Below, one piece after another: positions 25,864 to 32,640 of a stretch of 44,809 bases of DNA (positions within the stretch are counted from its first letter, which is position 1; each line of letters starts with the position of its first letter). Origin of the DNA: Methanobacteriota archaeon (lineage in GTDB: Archaea; Halobacteriota; Methanosarcinia; Methanosarcinales; Methanosarcinaceae); the NCBI GenBank assembly GCA_030054735.1, contig JASGVX010000034.1, forward strand, positions 1 through 44,809, in the 5' to 3' direction. The notes below the pieces were generated by a model. The model saw nothing but the letters and a program-made list of their open reading frames with translations. It was not told where the DNA came from and searched no databases. The translations under genes and the position numbers were made by a program.

Positions 25864-26481
25864 ATGAGTATGGAGCCTAATCTTACATTATTTCATGCCA
25901 TCAATAATTTGGCTGGAAATAACTCTGCTCTCGATAGTATGATGATATTTGCAGCACAGTACCTTATTTGTATTTTTGCTGTTTTTCTTGTATATACATG
26001 GCTTGCCAAAAAAAAATACAGGCAAGAATCACTGTTTGCAGGATATGCAGCTCTTCTTGGTCTGGGAATAAATTTCATCATTACTTTATTCTATTTTCAT
26101 CCGAGACCTTTTATGGTCCCCACAGGTACACTCCTTATAGCACATGCAGCCGAGTCTTCATTTCCATCTGACCATGCTACTATAATGTTTTCGGTATCTA
26201 TTATGCTCCTCAGATTCAGAGACTTGAGGCGTAGCGGTGCTGTATTTTTTGTTCTTGCGTTCATCAGCGGGTTTGCAAGAGTTTATTCCGGATTGCATTT
26301 CCCTATGGATATGGCTGGTTCTCTACTTGTTGCTTTGTTTTCGACTGGTATTTTGCTTGCCCTGAAAGATTATCTGATTCCAGTTAATCGGATATTCATT
26401 GCTTATTTTGAAAATATTGAGAAGATGATCACAAAAAAATATGAAAACGTCCTGATAGTTTTCAGAAAATATTTCACCTGA
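25864..26481 (+). CDS. PAP2-family phosphatase, BcrC-like
   Basis: The ~205-residue membrane protein has about five helices and the three PAP2 motifs: HPRPF (motif 1 Arg-Pro), FPSDHAT (motif 2 with catalytic His) and RVYSGLHFPMD (motif 3 with the nucleophilic His). The short length and the start LTLFHAINNLAGNNSALDS match BcrC-type undecaprenyl diphosphatases. In an archaeon the substrate is more likely dolichyl or another polyprenyl diphosphate used for glycan transfer. The active site would face outside. Possible starts are TTG 25849, ATG 25864 and ATG 25870, none with a strong ribosome-binding site. The C-terminal ~35 residues are a charged cytosolic tail. Confidence 0.85.
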   Translation: MSMEPNLTLFHAINNLAGNNSALDSMMIFAAQYLICIFAVFLVYTWLAKKKYRQESLFAGYAALLGLGINFIITLFYFHPRPFMVPTGTLLIAHAAESSFPSDHATIMFSVSIMLLRFRDLRRSGAVFFVLAFISGFARVYSGLHFPMDMAGSLLVALFSTGILLALKDYLIPVNRIFIAYFENIEKMITKKYENVLIVFRKYFT

Positions 26482-26595
26482 ACTTTTTTGAAATGTCTCT
26501 GAATCTACATAAGTTGTGAAATCCTGCAAAACAGAGTTGAAGATGCAGAAATCTTCATTGACTACATTGGCCATTTATAGCATGAGTTCCCAAAA

Positions 26596-26729
26596 TTTAA
26601 GCGCAAAAATCTAATTTCACTAATCTACTATGATCAGATGATTGTTATTTTAAATTAGAACTTATTATTTATGCGCTTAAGTTTAAGCACATAATAGGAT
26701 ATCAAGAGAACCTTATGCGCTTAAAAAGG
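26596..26729. promoter_or_regulatory. Cluster of GCGCTTAA-type inverted repeats upstream of glycogen phosphorylase
   Basis: A near-perfect palindrome, TTATGCGCTTAA / TTAAGCACATAA, lies at 26669-26694. The half-site recurs as TTTAAGCGCAAA (26596-26607) and CTTATGCGCTTAA (26712-26724). Three related sites in 130 bp within an otherwise empty 514-bp gap (26482-26995) look like a multi-site operator for the gene starting at 26996. That assignment is inference. Confidence 0.4.
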
Positions 26730-26995
26730 TGGAAGGTCAGATTAAACGCATTAAATTCTTTTTTTAAAAAATTACTTTACTTACTCAGACATTCAACTTT
26801 CTAAAATCTCCTGGTGCTCTTATCAGGTCATATATAAAACACGGAGTTTCTCCCTCATTATCCTAAAAAGGTAGAATTATATATCACTGCAGACATCTTT
26901 CAAAATATTGTTAGAAGAACTTTTAAAATATTTAGTACATAAAATATTTGTAGAAATCATTTCTAAATGATAAAAAAAGGCAGGGATTTACATAT

Positions 26996-28675
26996 ATGGT
27001 AAATGATCTTCAAGGAGTACTGAAAGGGCAGAAGATAGCTTATTTTTCTATGGAGATCGGGCTTCACAATGAAATTCCGATATATTCAGGAGGTCTTGGA
27101 GTGCTGGCAGGTGATACGATCCGCTCGGCTGCAGACCTCAAAATTCCGCTGGTAGCAGTAACTCTGATTAGCAATAAAGGCCATTTCAGGCAGAGCCTTG
27201 ATGCCTTCGGTACTCAGACAGAACTAACTGAAGAGTGGGACCCTTCAAATTTCATGAACCGGCTTGAGCAGGAAGTGAGCGTCAGAATTCAGGACAGAGA
27301 TGTCAAAATACAGGCATGGCACTATGATTGCAAAAGCCTGACCGATGGCCAGATACCTATTATTTTACTCGATACCAACGTGGAAGGAAACTCCTGGGAA
27401 GACCGCAAGATCACAGATTTTCTTTATGGAGGTGACCATCCCTACAGGCTCAAGCAGGAGATAGTTCTCGGGATAGGTGGAGTGCGCATGCTTGATGCAC
27501 TTGGCTTTAAGGTCAGAAAATACCATATGAATGAAGGGCACTCAAGCCTGCTCGCCCTGGAACTTTTAAAAATGAATGGGAAAGATTGTTCAAAGGTAAA
27601 GGAACTCTGCATTTTTACCACTCATACCCCCGTAGAAGCCGGGCATGATAAGTTCGATTACGGGCTTGTCAAAGACATGATCAGGGATGAGGACGATGTA
27701 AACACCCTCAGAAGTTTAGGAGGAGAAGGCCGTTTTAATACGAGCCTTTTTGCCCTCAACCTGTCCAACTATGTGAACGGCGTCACAAAAATGCACAGCC
27801 AGGTTTCATGTGAACTCTTTCCAGGCTACTCAATTCAAGCAATAACAAACGGCGTCCACTCTTATACCTGGACCTCCCCTTATTTCAGGAAGCTTTTTGA
27901 CCAATATATTCCCGGATGGGCAAATGAACCCGAACTCCTTGTAAGAGTAGGAGGAATCCCGGATGAGAAAATCTGGGAAGCGCGCCGAAATGCAAAAAAA
28001 ACCCTTATAGATGAAGTGAATGAAAGAACAGGGGCAGGTATGGACTATGAGACCCTCACTATAGGTTTTGCACGGCGTATGACATCGTATAAAAGGGCAA
28101 CTTTAATCCTTTCCGACATTGAAAGGCTCAGGAAAGTAAACCAAAGAGGCAAAATTCAGCTTATTTTTGCAGGAAAAGCCCACCCTCATGATGGGGCAGG
28201 AAAACAGCTTATAAGGGATATTTTCAAAAGCATAGAAACGCTCAAAAACGAGATCAAAATCGTCTTCCTGGAGAATTATGATATGAACCTGGCTGCGAAA
28301 ATGGTCTCCGGCGTTGATGTCTGGCTGAACACTCCAACCCGCCCATATGAAGCCTCGGGCACAAGCGGCATGAAAGCTGCCCATAATGGAGTAGTGAATT
28401 TCAGCATTCTTGACGGCTGGTGGATTGAAGGATGGATTGAAGGTGTAACCGGCTGGTCCATAGGCCCTCGGCCCGAAGAACATCTTAGCATAGAAGATGC
28501 AAGGCTTGCTGAGCTTGACGATCTTTACAACAAACTCTACTACATTATCATCCCAATGTATTACGAGCGCAAAGACGAATGGTTAAAACTGATGAAAAAC
28601 TCAATTGGCATGATTGCCTATTATTTCAACAGCCACAGGATGATGAGGCGTTATGTCACGCATGCATATCTGTAA
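26996..28675 (+). CDS. glgP: Alpha-glucan (glycogen) phosphorylase, short archaeal type
   Basis: The 559-residue cytosolic GT35 enzyme releases glucose 1-phosphate from glycogen or maltodextrin. It is the short form lacking the N-terminal regulatory extension of animal and E. coli enzymes. Conserved parts include the N-terminal FSMEIGLHNEIPIYSGGLGV, MNEGHSSLLALELL, TTHTPVEAGHD and, near residue 465, EASGTSGMKAAHNG, which carries the lysine that holds pyridoxal phosphate. The gene is monocistronic with an upstream cluster of inverted repeats and a GC-rich hairpin downstream. Methanosarcina stores glycogen, so the role is likely reserve use during starvation. Confidence 0.93.
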   Translation: MVNDLQGVLKGQKIAYFSMEIGLHNEIPIYSGGLGVLAGDTIRSAADLKIPLVAVTLISNKGHFRQSLDAFGTQTELTEEWDPSNFMNRLEQEVSVRIQDRDVKIQAWHYDCKSLTDGQIPIILLDTNVEGNSWEDRKITDFLYGGDHPYRLKQEIVLGIGGVRMLDALGFKVRKYHMNEGHSSLLALELLKMNGKDCSKVKELCIFTTHTPVEAGHDKFDYGLVKDMIRDEDDVNTLRSLGGEGRFNTSLFALNLSNYVNGVTKMHSQVSCELFPGYSIQAITNGVHSYTWTSPYFRKLFDQYIPGWANEPELLVRVGGIPDEKIWEARRNAKKTLIDEVNERTGAGMDYETLTIGFARRMTSYKRATLILSDIERLRKVNQRGKIQLIFAGKAHPHDGAGKQLIRDIFKSIETLKNEIKIVFLENYDMNLAAKMVSGVDVWLNTPTRPYEASGTSGMKAAHNGVVNFSILDGWWIEGWIEGVTGWSIGPRPEEHLSIEDARLAELDDLYNKLYYIIIPMYYERKDEWLKLMKNSIGMIAYYFNSHRMMRRYVTHAYL

Positions 28676-28806
28676 ACATCAGGAAGTTCGTCCTGAGATT
28701 AAGCAGTTTTAGTACAGAACAACCGGGGATACAGACAGCTAACTGCTTTAAGAAATACCTTGGCATTTTTATAAACCGAGCCTTAATCCAGATGAAAATC
28801 TGACAT

Positions 28807-28829
28807 GGCCGCCAGCTTATCTGGCGGCC
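28807..28829. terminator. GC-rich hairpin downstream of glycogen phosphorylase
   Basis: A perfect 9-bp stem GGCCGCCAG / CTGGCGGCC closes a CTTAT loop, standing out in AT-rich DNA. It lies 131 bp past the phosphorylase stop and 114 bp before the end of the convergent TPR gene. It has no strong T-run, so it may be a terminator, an mRNA 3'-end structure or part of a small element. Confidence 0.45.
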
Positions 28830-28942
28830 TTCCAATAAGAAGATAGAAGCTGAATGAATAAAAATTAGAAGAAAAATCTTGGAGAAATATTGCAAAACGG
28901 TAAAAAATTAAGTTGTTATTTTCCTGTTCTTTTTGTTTTTGT

Positions 28943-30124
28943 CTACAGCCCGCTCCCCAGCTTTTTAACCCTTTCACTGGCACTTTCTGCTTTTGTTTTG
29001 GCCCCTTTACTATCCCAGAGGCTTGCTGCAATCTTAAAAGCGTTTTCTGCCCCTTTCATGTTTCCAAGTTTAATGAATACGTTTCCTTTTTCATACCAGG
29101 CTTCGGCAAAATCAGGCTTAAGGCGGATTGCCTTTTCAAAAGCATGCAGAGCTTCCTTTTCCAAACCAGCTTTAAAGAAGACCTTTCCCCGCAATTGCCA
29201 GGCTTCTGCATTTTCAGGTTTTATCTCGAGTGCTTTTTTAAAATCCTGCATAGCTTTATCCTGTTCTCCAAGCCTGAGGTGGAGTTTGCCTTTTTCAAAT
29301 AGGGCATCAGGATCCTCAGGGTTTTTTTCCAGAGCTTCTTCAAACTCTTTGAGCTTCTCTTCACACAGGTGTATTCTGGCAAGCACTGCATCCTTACCTT
29401 CCCAGGCATTTTTCTGCACAGGGTTTAAAGATATTGATTTCTCGAAAGCACCAAGCGCGTCCCGGAAGCGCTCAAGTTTTGTTAAAACAAATCCAAGGTT
29501 AGTCCAGAGCCCTGAATTTTCAGGGTTGATTTCCGAAGCCCTTTCAAACGTATCAAGAGCTTCTTCATAACGCTTGAGTTTCAGCAGGGAATTTCCTTTA
29601 TGGAACAGGACTGCAAAATCAATAGGGTCTTCTTCAAGCACACGGTCAAAAGCCTGAAGAGCCAGTCTGAGCCTTCCCTGCCTGTAAAGAGTCACTCCTT
29701 TTTCGTAGAGGGTCCTGGCCCCTGTATTTTTCGGATTCTTTTCTTTTTCCCCTTCACTTTCGACATAATCTTTTTCAAGCCCGGTTTCAGAAAGGTATCT
29801 GAATTCTGCCGAATCTTCCTGGCCAGGACTGGCATCAATGTATATAAACTCCTCTTTTGGAACAAAGGACTTGCAGATCCAGTCTGGATCGACCCTCCTG
29901 CAGGTAATGACACAGTATCCGTTAACGTACTTAGAACACAGCAAACAGCAGTAGATATGCCTATCGAGCCGGAATCTGATCTGGTCGAGTTCGATAGTAA
30001 CCAGTCCCTGGTTCAACCTTGTTTTGAAGGTTTTATAAGGGATATTTTTTATTTTGATATAGACCGTTGAAGGAGCAGGCGGGTCCCATTCACAGGACTT
30101 TTCAGTTTGCATTTTGCGGATCAT
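28943..30124 (-). CDS. TPR-repeat protein with N-terminal cysteine cluster
   Basis: The 393-residue product has two parts. Residues ~20-90 contain a cysteine cluster, C59 C60 C63 C71 C75 C84, of metal-binding or zinc-finger appearance. Residues ~140-380 are about seven tetratricopeptide repeats, recognisable by WYEKGNVFIKLGNMKGAENA and similar 34-residue units ending in P. TPRs form protein-binding superhelices, so this is probably an adaptor; the partner is unknown. An acidic linker joins the parts. The start may be ATG 30124 or ATG 30112; the second has TGATCC 5 bp upstream. The upstream DNA is a 16-bp tandem array. Confidence 0.82.
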   Translation of the reverse strand: MIRKMQTEKSCEWDPPAPSTVYIKIKNIPYKTFKTRLNQGLVTIELDQIRFRLDRHIYCCLLCSKYVNGYCVITCRRVDPDWICKSFVPKEEFIYIDASPGQEDSAEFRYLSETGLEKDYVESEGEKEKNPKNTGARTLYEKGVTLYRQGRLRLALQAFDRVLEEDPIDFAVLFHKGNSLLKLKRYEEALDTFERASEINPENSGLWTNLGFVLTKLERFRDALGAFEKSISLNPVQKNAWEGKDAVLARIHLCEEKLKEFEEALEKNPEDPDALFEKGKLHLRLGEQDKAMQDFKKALEIKPENAEAWQLRGKVFFKAGLEKEALHAFEKAIRLKPDFAEAWYEKGNVFIKLGNMKGAENAFKIAASLWDSKGAKTKAESASERVKKLGSGL

Positions 30125-30156
30125 ATTTATTGTGGTTTTTATTTTGTTGAATCTGG

Positions 30157-30290
30157 TTTTATCGATGTTTAATTTTGTCGATGTTTAATTTTGTCGATGT
30201 TTAATTTTATCGATGTTTAATTTTATCGATGTTTAATTTTATCGATGTTTAATTTTATCGATGTTTAATTTTATCGATGTTTAATTTTTA
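30157..30290. repeat. 16-bp tandem repeat upstream of the TPR gene
   Basis: Eight contiguous copies of TTTAATTTTRTCGATG occur; R is G in the copies nearest the gene and A in the rest. A further partial unit, TAATTTTGTCGA, lies at 30403, past a 112-bp inserted element. The array is without spacers and lies 33 bp upstream of the TPR gene start. Confidence 0.92.
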
Positions 30291-30402
30291 GGACTTACAC
30301 AGTTGAATTGAAAAACACGAGCGGAAGTAACTTAACTGTATAAAATCAAATAATGTTGACTAGCCCGTTGTGTCTGATTTTACATTTCAAGTGCGTAAAT
30401 TC
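30291..30402. mobile_element. 112-bp MITE-like element inserted in the 16-bp array
   Basis: The left end GGACTTACACAGTTGAATTG and the complement of the right end, GAATTTACGCACTTGAAATG, match at about 15 of 20 positions. It is flanked by TAATTTTTA (30282-30290) and TAATTTTGT (30403-30411), consistent with a duplicated target of about 8 bp, though both also match the array unit. It encodes nothing. Confidence 0.6.
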
Positions 30403-30672
30403 TAATTTTGTCGAAATCTGTATTTTATGCGAAATGACCTCTATAAAAACATATATAACCTTATATAGATGGTCTTAAGGGTACTCCTGAGCCTGAGAAA
30501 ATAATTCATTTCAACCTGTAATTACTTTTTTGCGCCAATTACGAGTTATTTAAGATGTACCAGTAAAACAAAAAAGACGTGCTAATAAGAATCACAAAAG
30601 GCACTAAAAAATAAATTAACCGGATATTTTCCGCTTATTAACTCCAAAAACCTTCAGCAATCAGGCAGAAAG
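30403..30672. other. AT-rich spacer
   Basis: No gene is recognised between the MITE and the end of the Ig-like gene. ACATATATAACCTTATATAG near 30450 is a TATA-like string with no gene to serve nearby. Confidence 0.35.
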
Positions 30673-32007
30673 TTATGTGGTATTTGTATCCTCAGTTTCT
30701 GTGCTGATGTCAGGCTGAGAAGTGAAAGTCCACCAGCTACTCTTACTGCTTTCCGTGCCTTCGGGACTTACAGCCCAGACCCGCCAGCGGTACTGTTCTA
30801 CTCCCTCCAGAAACTTAAAAGAATAGCTACTTCCTGTTATCCCGGAAACTACATAGTACCCGGAAGATTCTGAAAGCCACTTACCTGTATTTGAATCATA
30901 AGAGTCGATTTCTAAAGTGTAGTTTTCAGCACCCGAAACAGTTTTCCACTTGAGTACAGCCTGCGTTGTAGAGTTATCAAATACAGTTCCACTTGACGGG
31001 GAAACCTGCTCAGGAGTGGAAAGAGGCACAGAAGAAGGCGGTATGGAAGGTCCTTTCACATGCACGATTTTGCTAGCTCTAACACTGCCTGCCCTGTTTC
31101 TAGCTGTCAGGGTGTAAGTGGTGTTTTCTTTGGGAAATATTCTCTGGCTGCCGGTAAGACCTGCAGTCCCTATCCCTGGTTCAATGACAACTTCTGTAGC
31201 ATCGGAAACACTCCAGATTAAATTGGAACTCTCTCCTTTTGCAATGACATCAGGGTCCGCATTAAAAGAGGCGATAGAAGGCAAGACGTCAGAAGGCAGG
31301 TTTTCTGAAGAGGGTTTTTCTTCCGATGCTGGCAGATTTTCAGCAGGGGTTGAAGCTTTTTCTTCCTCAGATGTCATGCTCTCTTTAGGTGGCAGAGGAT
31401 TTTCTTCAACTGCAACCGTGCAATATGCCACATCTTCTTTATTGCTATTTGAAGCTGTGAGCTTATATGAAGTGGTAGTTGAAGGAGATACATCCAATGT
31501 CCCGGCGGGTTCTACGGCCCCGATATCAGGCTCTATATTAACCTTTGAGGCTCCTGAAACGTGCCAGTTAAGGACAGCACTTTCTCCTGGTTTGATGGAA
31601 TTTGGACTTGCAAGAAAAGAACTGATAAGCGGATCCTTTTCTTCAACCTTAACCGTGCACGTAGCTATTTTTTTATCCCCTTCGCTTGAAGCCATCAGTT
31701 TATAAGTCGTTGTTTCAGAAGGAGAAACAGAAAAAGATCCGTTTGAATTTACGGCTCCGATATCAGGTTCTATAGTAACATTCGTTGCCCCTGAAACATC
31801 CCAGCTTAAAACAGAAAGTTCTCCTGGTTTGATAATTTCAGGACCTGCATCAAAAAAATTAACCCCCACTGCTGATGCAGGGAACAGGACTTTAAGAGCA
31901 ATGGCTATACTCAAGATGGTACCAAATAATTTTATGGCTTCTGGTAATGAGCTCCATAAAGTCCTGACGCGGTCCAGCAATGACTTTTTATTGTCCTTTT
32001 CATCCAT
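30673..32007 (-). CDS. Membrane-anchored protein with three Ig-like repeats and an FN3-like domain
   Basis: The 444-residue protein starts with a short cytosolic tail rich in K/D, then one membrane helix (~22-45, IKLFGTILSIAIALKVLFPA). Three copies of an ~80-residue beta domain follow, each with 'PGE.S.L.W.VSGAT.V.IEP.IG' and a later 'TTTYKL.A'. The first two are adjacent; the third comes after a Ser/Glu/Pro linker. A fibronectin-III-like domain closes the protein (LKWKTVSGAENYTLEIDS.. YRWRVWAVSPEG). Basic residues before the helix predict the bulk lies outside the cell. It is probably a surface or adhesion protein. GGGGGGTT lies just upstream of the ATG. The first ~125 codons and upstream DNA are duplicated in front of the M3 peptidase. 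Confidence 0.82.
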   Translation of the reverse strand: MDEKDNKKSLLDRVRTLWSSLPEAIKLFGTILSIAIALKVLFPASAVGVNFFDAGPEIIKPGELSVLSWDVSGATNVTIEPDIGAVNSNGSFSVSPSETTTYKLMASSEGDKKIATCTVKVEEKDPLISSFLASPNSIKPGESAVLNWHVSGASKVNIEPDIGAVEPAGTLDVSPSTTTSYKLTASNSNKEDVAYCTVAVEENPLPPKESMTSEEEKASTPAENLPASEEKPSSENLPSDVLPSIASFNADPDVIAKGESSNLIWSVSDATEVVIEPGIGTAGLTGSQRIFPKENTTYTLTARNRAGSVRASKIVHVKGPSIPPSSVPLSTPEQVSPSSGTVFDNSTTQAVLKWKTVSGAENYTLEIDSYDSNTGKWLSESSGYYVVSGITGSSYSFKFLEGVEQYRWRVWAVSPEGTESSKSSWWTFTSQPDISTETEDTNTT

Positions 32008-32378
32008 AAATAACCCCCCCGGAAACCTGCAAATCAGTGTAGAGAAGTCAGTTATCGTCGAAAAATCATTTTATCGTGAAGGGAAAAATCGGCTTTAGAG
32101 CTTTATTCGAAAATAATTATTATTAAAAATTTGATATATAACTCTGCTTTCCCATATTAACTTTCAGGTTTAGACGTCCAGAATCCTTATTCAAGACTAT
32201 AACTGACGCTTCATGCTGTGCAGATTATTAATTATACAGTTTTAAAGCCGAAGCAAAGATAGTAGCAATGATAAATAATACCATATATATTAATTTTGGC
32301 TTATACTTTTAAAATATAATTAAAGGCTTCTTAAACGAGCAGGCACTTGTGCTTGAATTCATAAAAAATTCCTTTTCA
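31631..32378 (-). repeat. 750-bp segmental duplication, copy 1
   Basis: This segment covers the first ~125 codons of the Ig-like gene, its leader, promoter and about 240 bp more upstream. It aligns with 34417-35169 in the same orientation with few differences. Similarity ends at GGATC..CTTCAACCTT inside the coding region and at TTCCTTTTCA upstream, where a MITE follows. Confidence 0.93.
32134..32144 (-). promoter_or_regulatory. TATA box of the Ig-like gene (duplicated)
   Basis: On the minus strand the sequence reads AGTTATATATC about 130 bp before the start codon. The same TATATATC lies at 34924-34935 in front of the peptidase gene. A start ~25 bp downstream gives a leader of roughly 100 nt ending in GGGGGGTT. 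Both genes should share control. Confidence 0.5.
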
Positions 32379-32535
32379 GGCTGTCTCAAAAATAAAGTTA
32401 ATTCTACAATACTGTCAATTTTTTCCACTATAAGGTTGATTTATCTCTAAATTTCTCTATTTTAAGTGGGCTTGTTCTTAAAGTTAATGTATCTTATTAT
32501 CCAATTGTAGAAATGCTTTGATTTTTGAGACAACC
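32379..32535. mobile_element. 157-bp MITE-like element with GGYTGTCTCAAAAAT ends
   Basis: Both ends read inward as GGCTGTCTCAAAAAT and GGTTGTCTCAAAAAT, followed on both sides by TTCTACAAT-like sequence. It is non-coding. The same end occurs as a fragment at 25242-25286, and a related end (GCTGTCTCATAAC) flanks the IS1182-type transposase at 44392. It splits the duplicated upstream segment from the 20-bp tail array. Confidence 0.75.
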
Positions 32536-32540
32536 TGTTT

Positions 32541-32640
32541 CCAACTTATTCAGATACTTTCCAGCTTATTCAGATACTTTCCAGCTTATTCAGGTACTTT
32601 CCAGCTTATTCAGGTACTTTCCAGCTTTTTCAGTTCCTGT
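32541..32640 (-). repeat. 20-bp tandem array at the 3' end of the M3 peptidase gene
   Basis: Five exact 20-bp units of the type CCAGCTTATTCAGGTACTTT occur. The peptidase stop codon (complement of TCA, 32610-32612) falls in the fourth unit, so the array has grown from the gene's last codons. A sister array with the same core (TCCAGCTTATTCAG) lies at 35171-35288. Confidence 0.93.

Noticed and set aside
28890-29570. 226-codon plus-strand ORF rich in Ser/Phe
   Set aside because: It is the antisense reading of the TPR repeats; its regularity comes from the repeats.
29600-30070. 156-codon plus-strand ORF
   Set aside because: It is antisense to the N-terminal half of the TPR gene, with no motif or ribosome-binding site.
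31118-31705. 195-codon plus-strand ORF
   Set aside because: It is antisense to the Ig-like repeats, whose domain pattern is unmistakable.
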